A stretch of DNA of 64,000 nucleotides from Amblyornis subalaris (Eukaryota; Chordata; Aves; Passeriformes; Ptilonorhynchidae). Both the position numbers and the translations under genes were made by a program. Below, piece after piece: positions 1 to 12,074 of the stretch (its first letter is position 1; each line of letters opens with the position of its first letter). The DNA lies in the NCBI GenBank assembly GCA_018881555.1, contig JACAXG010000014.1:622586-686585 (forward strand), written 5' to 3'. The notes beneath the pieces are model-generated. The model was not told the DNA's origin and made no database searches. It saw nothing but the letters and a program-made list of their open reading frames with translations.

Positions 1-3000
1 GGCAGCTGCCGGGATGGAGCTGGGAGCCGAGTTTCCCTCTGGAGGAGCGGAGCGCTGCCGCTGTCTGCACGGCTCGGCTTTGGGACTGGACGTTGCCGTT
101 GTCAGTGCCCATGTGAAAGTAAACAATCAAAGGGAATTCTGACCACAGAGCGGTGTTCTGGCATGTTTTGTCATTATTTAACTTTAGAAAAATAAATCGT
201 GCCACCTGTGTTTCCCACTATTCCGCATGGACTGACCTGCTCTGTTCACAGCTGAGGCAGCACGGCCAGGGCAGGTGGATCTGCATCTCTGTGTTCCTGC
301 CATGCCCACGTGCTCAGTGAGCCCTTACAGACACTGGAAAACAGCTTCTGCTGTTTACATGTCCCTTCTGCTCCTCTGATGTCATTGTCACATAGTTCAT
401 AAGCTTTTCTGAACTTTTTTCCCCTCTATATGTGACTGACAGAGTTGAACTTTTCAAGACTTTCACACCACAGATTCACCCTGCAGCCACGTTTCTGAGC
501 ACATACAGGCTCTCACCTGGTCCTTACTCCTGCAGTGCAGGTCTGTGCTCTGTGTGCATATTTACTCTAACAAAGAGTTGCATTTTTAGAAGTAAAGCCT
601 ATGCGGAGGCTTTAACAGAGAGAGGACAGAGAGCTCCTGAGAGCAAGTAGTGTTTCCTCATATCTGTAATTGTATTTGCACTGCGCTGGTGCAGACAATG
701 CAGATAGATACTGTCTTTATTTGCACACTGCCTTACAGTGGATCTTTTGTTCTGTCATTTTATTGTCATTTTGTTGCACGTGGAAACTGAGCGAGGCCAA
801 ACCTCTGAGGTAGAAGGTAGCAGGGGGTGCAGAGTGTGTGATTACAGCAGCGCTGCCTGTTAGAGACACTTAAATGAGCGCACACATCCATCAGGCAGCT
901 TTGTCTTTGTGAAATAGTGATCTGCAATATCAGTGGTAGGAGACCTGGAAAGCACTTAGTGCAGGAAATTATTCCTGAGCTGTATGAGAAAAAAACCTGT
1001 GACTGATACAGCAGGGCCTGTTGAGCCTGGTGTCCTGCCTTCCCCCCCATAGCAGTGCAGGACAGAGCTGAGCAAGGAATTCGGCGTCAGTATGGGTTGA
1101 AACTTCCAATTTTGGTAAGTGCTTCCGTGACCAGCGTTAATGATTATTGGATCATGTCATGGGCGTGTTGGTGGTGGAGCTGGGCACTGATCCGAGGGCA
1201 CGGTGGCTGGACACTGCACTGTCTTGACCCGTGGGGAAGGCGAGGCCCCCCAGATCAGAAACTCAGCAAGGTGTGCTGGTGCTCTGGGTATTCCCTCGCA
1301 CCCCACTGTCCCTGCTGTGCCTGTGACATGCTCGCTTCCACAGGCAGCAGGAGCTTCCCTGTCCCCAGCTGGGACGTCCTCCACTCCTTCTTGGTTTTCC
1401 GTGGAGCTGTTACAGCACTTCAGCCCTTAGGCTTGTTTTGGGTTGGTTTTTCTAAGGAAATATGTCAAGTGTGTCCCAGATGACACAGTGGAAGTGGTGC
1501 TCCATGTGAGGTCCCACGTGCTGCTCCAGCGGGACCTCCAGCCCTACCCCAGTTCCTGGGTTGATTCCTGCAGGGACTGTAAGGGTGTGTATTTGGTTAG
1601 GAAGCTTTTACTGTGCCTCAGCACACACTTGCAAGGTAAAACAAACCTGAAGTGTCAGCCTTTGTTTACCCACGACACTTTCCCTTTCCTACCCTTCTTG
1701 CTTCAGTTTGTTCTTTGTTAAAGACTTTTAACTCTCCCTTTGCCTTCTGATATCAAATACACCAACTACTTTTGGTACCTTTTTTTTTGCCACTGAAGTC
1801 TGAATTACTTAGGCAGATCCTCACTGTAACAATTTTTGAACCATAAACTTAGTTTAGGTTTCTTTATTCCTCTGCTGCTGTATCGTTTGTTATTTATATC
1901 CTTTTCTTCCCTCATTTGCCTAAGCAGTTAAAAACTAGTAATTGAGCTTGTCATCAGTTTGCCATGGTTTGGTGGCTTTCTTTATCTGACCTCTAATTAC
2001 TTTAAATTTGTCTTTTCTCTTGCAATGAATGCCTCTCTGGNTGATACAGTAAAATCTTGGCTTTGTGTTTTTCTAGTCCCTTTACTAACACCCAGTGGTG
2101 CTATCCCCTCCTCAGTGATCAGGGCAGACCATATTTCAAGGGTAATGGGTACTTTTCATCGCCATCAGGGAAATCGGATCTTCCTTTCAACTTTCCTCCC
2201 CTCTCCTGAGATTTCTGTAAAGTGCCTCTACGATTTGAATACCAAATGGCTTGAGAGCCACCAGAACCATGATATTCATCACCAGCACAAGGTTCTGCAG
2301 GGTCATGCTATGGTGTGATGGCCGTGGTCTGCCTGCCTGGGGCTGTCCTCGGCCATGCTTCGCACACAGCTGCTGGCTGCCTCCTGCAGTGGGTTTGGGT
2401 GTGAGAATGCCGAGTGCTCAAAATCAACGGCATCCTTAAATTCTTTAACTGCTGTATTTCAACCCTCGGCCTCCCCTGGTGTTTTCTTCTCCACCCCAAG
2501 CTGAGCAGTTGGGGTGTTCTTGGTGCTGAGGAAGGTGGAGGAGGAGCTGGGGATGTGGGTTAGCGGGGTCACAGTTTGACTGGGGGAGCCTGTGCAGGAT
2601 CCTGCTGTGTTTGTGCAGGGTTCAGTGCAGCAGGGCACCCAGGCAGCATGGTCTGCTCCGGCCGGTGCAGTGCCCACAGCAGCGTGTCCCGTGCCTGCCG
2701 TGCCAGCGGAGCGCCGCTCCCGGCCCTCCCATCCATCCCGGCACTCCGGCTGCTCTGCTCCCCTCTGCCCAGCTTGCACGCTTGGTTTTTTTGTCCAGAA
2801 GTGACTAAGCTTCCTGTTATTCCACTCTGTCAGTTTTTCCCCAATCCTGCTGTCGTGTTGAGCAATATTTACTTGCCAGCAGCTTCCTCTGCTGCTGTGC
2901 TGCTCCGCTCCATCCTGTTCCCACATACCTCTCACCAGCCACACTTTGTTATTTGCGGCCCTTAGGGATGTCCACATTCACTCGGCTGGTCTTGAATCCA

Positions 3001-4574
3001 CCGGTGTTTATAAAGAGCTGTGAACCCAGGAGAGTGTTAACTGGATACTGCAGGAATGCACTGTGGACCACGTTTGGTCTTTGGAGGGAGAGCTGCACTT
3101 CGGTTCATGATGTGAACCCGTGGGTGCAGCCAGGGTGGCATCGTGGCGTTGTCCTCAGCTATCCCGAGCTGATACACACTGCTTGTGTGTATGGAGGAAT
3201 TGTTTCTGCCTCATTGGAAGCCAGAGGCATGCTTTGATTTAGCAGGGCTTTCCTCCAGATGACGGGAAATCGAAGAAGCTGCTCAGGAGAGGGTTTTTCC
3301 TCTAGAGATCCGAAGGCAGCCTGGAGGCCTTGGCTGATGCCGTGGGAGGTGGAGGGGTGACTTTCCCCGGGTGCTGGGCACAGCTGGCAGGGTGTCTGTC
3401 ATGGACCCCCCGGGTCCGAGGACCTCTCCCAGCCCCACACTGAGCCCTCTGCACCGAGGCGGAGTGTCCGGGCAGATGGGGACATCCCCGATCTGGCGCC
3501 CTGCAGGGCTCATGCACCTGGCCGCTGCCGCGTGCCTTCACTGGGGCCAGTAGCAGCAAACGGCCACGGCTGCCCAGTACTGCTGGTGTAAAAATAATAC
3601 CTCAGGAGCAATAAACAAGTTATTTTTGTGTATTAGAGGTGGCCATGCAGAGCTGACTCAGGGCCTTGCATTGCGCTGCCACCAAGGGCTTGTTCAGACA
3701 TCCTGGGCATTTAGAACAGCTTGAGGCACTTCCCTTGGTGTTGGGAAGGTGGGATGGTGCCAGTGGGGCTCACGAGGTGTCAGCACCTCCAGAGGGGCTG
3801 CTGGGTGCCAGGCGCTGCTGCTGTGTCACAGAGGAGTGGACATCCAAGTGCCAGGTCTGCAGGTCCCACAGCAACACGGGCGAGTCCTGCCGGAGCCGCT
3901 GCCGGCTCGGGTGGTGCTTGTGCGCAGGAACCATTAATTACGTGACATTTCAACAAAAGGTGAGGGAAATTTTATCTGGAAGCGAATACAGACAGAGCTG
4001 GTAGGAAATTAATAACGCCCAGCAGAGATTGGGTGTGAAAACTGACACATGAATGTCACAGGATGAAAAATAGTTTCTCATATATAGAATTAAAGCACTC
4101 ATCACCCGCAGATTACAGCAGGGCTGGGTACACCAGGGAAAGAGCATCTCATCTCTCTTTTGTTTTACTTTTTCATAGCACTTTATCACTATAACAAGTA
4201 TTAATTTTAATTGGTTTACTTTGCATGTGCTGAATTCTGTGAATTACTGAGTTCCAGGGCACAGTATCATGCCCATGAGGCTCCATGGGTTTTATGGTGG
4301 TGACACATGCAGAAAAAAAGGCCAAGGCTAACAATGCTACTTATGTGATAATTATGATGTGGTAGAGAGGAAGAGGAGAAGAACTGTGTTTATTCTGTCT
4401 TGCACATATAAGGAAAGACGCAAGGCTAGTTTTCTGTCGGCCTAATCTTTATCTGTTAATGATTGTTCTTTTGATTTCACTTCAAACCAAACAGAATGAG
4501 CTTTTAAAGGAAAAATTCAAAGAGATCAGGGGTATTTAATTGCCATCCAACAGAAATAAAAAGGAAAGGTATGG

Positions 4575-4740
4575 GACATAAGAGTGCCCTGGAGTGGGAT
4601 GTGGTGGCCCCCGGCAGGGGCACATGGCAATGCCCTTTGAGGGGCAACTTGGCAGTGTCCAGGGCAGATATAGTGGTGCCCTGGGGTGAGACATGGCAGT
4701 GCCCTTGGCAGGGAGAACTTGGCAGTGCCCTGGGGTGGGC
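4575..4740. repeat. Degenerate minisatellite, about 30-bp unit
   Basis: Repeated variants of tggcagtgccctggggtg with spacer agacatggcag or agggagaacttggcag give about five copies. Confidence 0.6.
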
Positions 4741-5367
4741 AGCAGCAGCTCTGGGGTTGTTGCTGGTCTGGGAGTGCCTGTGGGCACAAGGCTCGTGCTT
4801 TGCTCTCATAGATGCATGTGGCTGGGTTCATTAATTCCTCTTGAACTGCTGATTGAGTCATGCAGAATCTCATTGCCGTGGATCCCTTGTTCAGTGCAGT
4901 ACTGTCAGGCTACAGGAAGGGTTGTAGCTGTCTGCTCACAGCCCAGGAGGGGTGAGATGCATGAAGAGCTGGGTTTCCCGCTGACCCTGGGGCGGCTGGT
5001 GTTGCCTTAGGCTGGTGTAGTGCTCAGTAATTACTGATTCATTAGCGTGAGTGCTCACAGCAGCTCTTGCCAGCCCTGGCCCCAGCAGTGCAGTAAAGCC
5101 ATCACACAGTGACACCTCTCAGCTCGGCTGGGTGTGCGGGCCAACTGCTCNCTCTGGATTCTTGCTCACAGTAGGAATACAGACACAGTAAACACCTGCT
5201 TGGTCACCGTGCATGTACCTGCCACCACAGGTACATTTCTGTGGGCTCTGGCAGTCCCTGTCCACTGGGCTGGGGGCACACAAGTGTGGCTGTGCTCCTG
5301 GGGTTGCTTTGGAGCCAGAGCAGCGGGACCGTGTGCCATGGGAGCTCTGGGGTGCAGGAGAACGTGC

Positions 5368-5432
5368 CTGTCCCAGGACATGTGCCTGTTCCAGGGCACG
5401 TGCCTATCCCAGGACATGTGCCAGCCTGGCAT
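5368..5432. repeat. Short tandem repeat, about 18-bp unit
   Basis: Four variants of tcccaggacatgtgcctg occur in tandem. Confidence 0.7.
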
Positions 5433-7170
5433 GAGCCACTGCTCACCCTGCTCCTTTCTGCTGCCGGTCCTGGAGGACTGCACTGACTGATTTTAAAGGG
5501 GAGTTTTGTAGGAAATCACTGTCTTGTCAAAAGCGGAAGCCATTGGCTTCACTGAGTTCCCTCTTGTGGAAAACAGGTGGAATTTTTTCTTAGAAGTTGT
5601 TAAAGATTCCTTGTTATTTTCTTTTTTATCAAAAGAGAAATTCTTCAACTTTTATTAGTTTCTTAAGTTCTTGTTGGGCAGGGACAGTGCTTTCTGCTTT
5701 ACTCAAGTGCATTTGTGGGTTTGTCCTTTTGGTCGCAGTGGGATGCTGACGGGAAGAGGGACATCCACTGGTCTGATGTGTCCCGTTACTGGAAGCTCTG
5801 AGTGGATTTTCTTCCTCTCCTATGTATTGTGAACTTCTCTCATTCCTGTCTCTTTTTAAACAACCCCACAAGGCCAGTCTCGGGCTTGCAAGGCAGGGCA
5901 GCACTGGCCGGTTCCCCACACACCTCCCATCAGTGGCACCGTGGTGGTGACAGCCATGAACCAAACACAGACCTTCACTGTCAAACCTGTGGGTCACCCC
6001 TCGCTGGTTCACCCCACACTGCTCTAAGGGACACCATGTCCACCTTTTGCGTGCTGTGATGGACGTTAGTGGTCCATCAGCCCCCCTGGAAATTCATCCC
6101 CAAGCTTAGTGTTTTGTGGTGCAGTGACATCAGACCAAACTGCTTTGGAACTCCAGTGCCCAGAGGGTGATGTGCACCCTGCCTCCTCCAGCGGCCTGTC
6201 CCATGTGCCAGGTGTGCCATTTCAGTCTCTCTTTTTTTCTTATTACTGAGTAGACTGAATGGCCTTAATTTGATGATCATGTAAGCAAACTCTACACAAA
6301 GGCCAGAAGTGATAAGTTTCTGGTTGCCAGAGGCAGACCTTGGTGTCAGCTGCTAAAGGCAGCATGTCCTTGGCCGTGACACCCACACAAGTCTCCCTGC
6401 TGCTGTGAAAGGCTATGGGTTCTCTGTCCCTGACAGCTGTCCCCATCCCCTCCATAGCCACTGCTCTGGATTATTTTGGCAGTACCAGAGGTGTGTGGTA
6501 ATTAAGTAGAAAGGTTTGGATGTGATCAAGCAGTGTGTTTCCATCTAAGGCAGTTCATTGTGTTGTAAAATGCCTCTTGCACATGTGGGGTCAGGGACCT
6601 GGAGCTGTTTGCATTCCTGAAAATCAGGTCATTTCTCCATGCTCTTTTCAGGGATTTCACAGGACACCCTGCAGCCCATGGGTTTTCCAGCAGCGAAACG
6701 CGCTGGGTATGCTCTGTCAGGTGCCAGCCGGCTCTTGCAGAACCACACGCAGCAGCAGAGCGTGTGCCTCAGCGGGGATCTCGGTGTGGCATTGCTGAAA
6801 GAGAGTCAAGATCATTTCTCATGCTGCTAATTCAAACTTGTGATCCTTTGTGAACTCTTGGGGAAAGTTCTTTGTGCTGAGAAAGCAGCTGTTGGCTTTT
6901 CTGGGTACAAACAGCCACTGCTTCCCACAGTGCCATTAACCTGCTCTCTGCTTGTGTGCGGGTACCTGTGCCATTGGTGTTCACCTGGGGAGGGTTCACT
7001 GTCTTTTCTCCACATTCTAAGGAAAGTGGCATCTCAGAGCAGAGCTCAGAGGATTAACTTGAAATCATTATTTCCAGGCTTTGGTATTGATCCCAGAACA
7101 GTTCCCATTTGAGTGGCTGACCTTGATTTCAGGGAAATGTTTAATTTATCTGTAGGGAGCACAGGTCTTT

Positions 7171-7388
7171 CAGCAGAAATTGTTCCCTGGGAGGGTGATG
7201 AAGCCTGGCACAAGTTGCCCAGAAAAGCTGTGGCTGCCCCATCCCTGGAAGTATCCATGGCCAGGCTGGATGGGGCTTGGAGCAACCTGGTCTGGTGAAA
7301 GGTGTCTCGTCCTATGGCAGGATTGCAACTGGGTGATCTTTAAGGTCACTTCCAACCCAAACCAGTCTGTGATTCTGTAATTCTATGA
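7171..7388 (+). mobile_element. CR1 LINE 3' end, sense
   Basis: The sequence follows the avian CR1 3' region: gagggtgatgaagcctggcacaa, then aggctggatggggcttggagcaacctggtct, and the terminal aaggtcacttccaacccaaaccagtctgtgattct with a degenerate ATTCTATGAA tail. It is a 5'-truncated, noncoding copy. Confidence 0.88.
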
Positions 7389-9509
7389 AATTTCCCATTT
7401 AGAGCTTTTCCCCTCAGAGTGCTGTTTCACCTGTGCTCAGCTGTAAACTCAAATCCTATTTTGAAATGAAGTTTATTGAACTTTCCAAATTCCAGTCAGA
7501 ATTTATCATTTAACTTCGCTTGAATAAAATCATATTTTAATAATTACTCTCCCCACTAACGCTGGGGAATTCATTATTTTTCAGTCAATAACATATTTGC
7601 CTGACAAATGTATTCTAATTGTATTTAAATTGTATTTAAAACAGCATGTCAAGATGATGTATTTGCTGAAAACAAGGGAATAATAAGACTAAAAGGATAG
7701 CAAGAAAGTAGAGAGAGGTATAATTCTTAAGTAAACCCTGTCAATAGAAACCCCAAACATGTGGATGTGTTGGCATTTCAGGATAGGATTCCAGCAGTGA
7801 TTTCCAGTGTCTGAGCTGTGGGGCTGCAGTTCTCGGTGATGCTTTTAGAGCGTCCTCTGTCCCATAAAAATGCAGGNGTAACTAGTGACAGCCACTGACC
7901 TTCAGGCTGCCGGAGGAGGCCGTTGGTGTGCTGTTGGGCAGCAGAGAACAATTTATCGACGTGACGTTAATTTTTGTGTTACTCAGCACTGCCTTCAGCC
8001 ATGGCGCGTGGCTGCTGGGCTGGCAGCGCCCGCCGCTGACGTCGGCACGGGAGCATTGCAGTCCTGTCCTCACGTCACCTGTGGCCTCGGCCCTCCGCAG
8101 CCAAGGTGTTTGTGGGGATGGGGGTGGATCACACACCTCCCAAAATTCCCACTTGCTCAAGCCTAACCCTGTGAGGGGGCCAGTGGGAGGTTTCAGGAGA
8201 AATTAAATACCACCACTGTGAAAATACACTAATGAAAGTCCTGGGTGTTGTGGGCCTCAGCTTCCCCAATAGCAGAGGCAGCAGCAGGAGATGGCAATTT
8301 CTTACTTGAAATCAGAAGAGCAAGGTATTATTTTTAAACTACAGCAATTCCATTTAAATATAGCCCCACTAATGTAGGATCCTCCTGCACACCTGTGTGT
8401 GGGTGAGGGCACCAGTGACCCCAGCACAGGTCACCTGCCATCACCTCCCTGTGCACCAGGCTGCAGAGACTGAAAATGCCACTGTGCTGCAAAACTGAAT
8501 GAAAGCACTCACATCTAGGGTATTTTACCTATGCAAATGTCTGCCTTAGAACTTAAGTTTGATAACTAATAACAAGACTCTGCTTGAGCCGGGGGGACAG
8601 TGAAGTGCATGCCCTGGGTGGTAGGAATGGGGCCGGTGCGAGCAGCTACATCAACGATGTGAAAAATCTGTGAGGACATACATGGTGCCCTCCCTCTTGT
8701 GGGATTCCCATTTTAAATTTGCCATAAATAACACTGACCTGTTCCAGCAGCTCTGCTGAACAAGGGCTGTGTACTTTTTGTTTGCCCCCCCAGTTTAGAC
8801 ACAGTTTGACAATATGCCCATTTTCTGTCATACCACCAAATACACTAAAACAAATCATAAGCCTGAAAATATTATTAAATATTAATTATGCTGCAGCACA
8901 CCCATTAAACAGTTGCAGTAACAGATCTTAAGCTCACAGCTGGTTTCAGTCATTCCCTAGGAATTGCTGAGAACGGCAGCAGGAGGCAAAGGGGCTGGTT
9001 TCAGTCACTGCCAGGGGATTACGGCTGTGAGCAGGAGCGTGGATCGCAGCAGTCCCGGCACCTGCTCAGCACCNCGCTGTTCCGGGCCCTTGCTGCGGCG
9101 GGAATCTGCACCGATGAACAGATTAAATCTCCCGTGTGCTTTACTTGATCTGGACATTAAGTCATTCATTCTCCTCTTAAATTGTGAGTTATTATACGCT
9201 TGAGTGAGGATCATACGGATTACCAGAGATTGCTCTAAAAGGATTTGGTGGCGTTGGAAGTTCAGGGANCAGCTGGAGCTCTTGCTGGGAACAGCTCATG
9301 GTTCCCAATGGTGCTGTGACCCACGTNCTGCCCCTCGGGGAGACATACCCACCTCGGATTGGGGGGCGGTTCTTTTTCCGTACCGGCCTGGAGAAACGTA
9401 ATTCCCTTGTCCTGGAGTACAGCACTGACTGGGGGCGGGTGGAGGGGTGCTGGGAGGAAATGTAGTGTTGCTCTATCACAGGCTGCAGAGCTTGTGTGTC
9501 CTGGGAGTG

Positions 9510-9720
9510 TCAATATAAATATTGATGGATTGATATATACGATGTGTGTATACAGACATGTGGATATACAAATATTTGTAATAATACCAGGATCAATCAC
9601 AAATTGTGTTGAATATGTATATAAATTTATAAAATTAAAAATATATAAATTTGAAATATATATGAATATAAATAAAATTTATAAAAGTTTAAAAAATGTA
9701 CATAAATACTTGTATGTCCA
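9510..9720. repeat. AT-rich low-complexity stretch
   Basis: Dominated by ATAAA, TATAAA and ATATAT motifs without a fixed period. Confidence 0.6.
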
Positions 9721-11376
9721 TATGTGGTTGATGCATTAGCCAGTGGCTGTTATGAAACAAGAGCTGGGGTGGTTTGGGGGTGTCCTAGTGGCCGCCTTAC
9801 CCTGGGTCGGAGTGGCCAGGGTTGGACAGGTGCTCGTTGACACCGCTGTGGGTGCAAAACAAAGTGGCACAGGTTTGAACATCCCCATCCCTGTCCTCAT
9901 GCCACTGTTCTGGCACTGGGATCATTCTGTGCTTCCCTGGGGCTGAGGAGGAGGAGGGAGCTGCAGACTGCAGGAGCAGCGGGGCAGGATTTGCTGCTGT
10001 GCTGGTGTCTTTCCTTCTGTTTGGTGCTGGCAGTGCTTGCTCTGTTTGCCTTTTTCTTTCTCTTTTTAAATCCTGTTGAATATCATGGCAATAGGACAGT
10101 TCCCGTAGGAGTGCCGTTGGCTGTGCAAGCCAAACGATCCATTAGACGGGTCGAGGCTTTTATGTACAAGAATCACACACAAAGACGTCATTAAGTGATC
10201 ACTTCGGTGTGTTTTCATATGAAAGGTTTAACTTTAAAAAGTGTCTACAGAGGACTGGAATAGCTTGTGTTGCCATCAGTATCCCTGTGCCACAGCCCAG
10301 CCCTGGAAGGGGCTCAGGGGGCTTCCAGGGGAAATGCTCTCACCTCCTTCCCCTGGAGATGTGCATTTTCCCCCAGCTGGCATTCTGCTTGCGCGTGGGA
10401 GTTCTTTGGGAGTATCCAAACACACTCCACCTCCATGGCTGTCGGGCTGTGAGCTGGAGGTGCCAGAGGGCAAGCACGGCTCCCAGCACTGGGTTTGGCC
10501 ATGAACCAGCGGCTCTGGGGAGAGGCAGCTGTGGTCCCTCAGCACCGGGCAGTGGCGGAGCTGGGGTGCAATGACCGCTCCTTCGGGAGGGGCTGGGCTG
10601 TATCTCCGAACAGTCTGTGCATCAGCCTCATGTAGAGCCTCAGCAGCTGCACTCTTGCCTCTGACTGGCTTTGGAGTCATGAGCAGAGCCACTGGCTCCC
10701 GGGACCGCAGGCTGCGTGCTTCAAGGCAGGCAGATAGGCCCTGTAACGTATTAAAAAAGTTTCTCTGAACGTGGCAGGCAGCCTCAACACAAAGCGCCTG
10801 CAAACAGTTTATTTTTAAAAAGGAAACCATAGCTTACATGGAGTTAAATGTTTTCCTGTAAAACACATGGGCATCAGGATAAATAGTTTTACCATTTACA
10901 GGCAATACTTGATGGTATGTAGCAGCCATCCTCCTGCTTGGGTTCAAACGCGCCGGGTCGGGAGGAATTTGTACTCCCTAAGAGAGGGAGGTGTTTGCGT
11001 GTTTGTTTTGGATCAGAAGTATTCCGTGTGTTGCAGCTGCGCTTGGAGCCGTGGCTGCTGGTTCTCCAGCTGTGGCACCCGCAGCACAGGGGGACCAGCC
11101 TCAGGCAGTGCCCCAGCCGAGGGAGCACCGACGGAGCGGCCTCAGCTCCATGGCACGGTCAGAACATCCAAAGTGCTTGAAGTGACTGAAAATTGTATCA
11201 GTCATTAATAATTGTTAAATAGTGACGGGGTGGTGCATGTTCACGCGGGACAGTTGGGATGTGCAGCACTCACTGGAGTCTCTGCTGGCCACAAGGAGCT
11301 TTTCCCTCTGTCTTTAGAAGGCAGCTTGTTAAATGTTAGTGTGTTGTAGGTCTGACCTTGAAAAGCTACTTAAAAT

Positions 11377-11560
11377 TACAGAATCACAAACTCACAGAAT
11401 TATTTGGGTTGGAGGGGACCTTAAAACTCATCTTGTTACACCCCTCTGCCATGAGAAGGGAACTTTCCACTAGACCAGGTTGCTTCAAGCCCTGTCCACC
11501 CCAGCCTCGAACACTGGCAGGGATGGGACATTCATCCGTCTCTTGGGACTCTGCTGGCAC
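11377..11560 (-). mobile_element. CR1 LINE 3' end, antisense
   Basis: It begins with the reverse complement of the CR1 tail (acagaatcacaaactcacagaat) and continues ttgggttggaggggaccttaaaa, then ctagaccaggttgcttcaagccctg. It is truncated at its 5' end; the outer boundary is approximate. Confidence 0.85.
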
Positions 11561-12057
11561 AGAAATGCTTCAGGGAGCCCCTCTGAGCACTGCAGGTGGT
11601 TACAGGCCATGGTAGCTGCCCAAGGCTGTCATCAGAAATTGCAGCTGCTTCTGTTCAATGCTTTCATTTTCTGTTCAGTGCTTTCATGCTGGGTTTTAAA
11701 AGCCAGATTCATTGCATCCTGAGAGCCTGGAGGTTCTCTCCTTGATTCTCAGTGGTAGCAACAACAGCAGCAATGCTGCATGCAGTCACAGGTTTAACCA
11801 TCAGCTCACACATTTGCTCAAAATCCAGAGCAGCCCCATGGGCCTGCTGTTTGTTTCACTTAGTTTGAGTTTGGAATAAGCAAAAGCAGAGTTGGGGTGA
11901 CTGTTTTTCCCTGGGGCACTGGAAGGTTGGTTTTACCTGGTGCACAAGGTGCCCCACACACATTCCCACCAATGCCAGGCTTTGGCGCTGGCTGTGGGCA
12001 GAGGCAGCTCCTGGTGCTGTCACGGGCGTCCTGCTTCGCTCTCCTGCATCTTAAACC

Positions 12058-12074
12058 CTGTTGCTAAGCAACAG
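12058..12074. promoter_or_regulatory. Perfect 17-nt palindrome matching an RFX X-box
   Basis: CTGTTGCTAAGCAACAG is a perfect palindrome around a central A. Its core GTTGCTAAGCAAC fits the RFX dimer consensus (GTTGCYARGCAAC). AT-rich homeodomain-like motifs (TAATTG, TAATTA) follow within 30 nt, as in many enhancers. Confidence 0.55.
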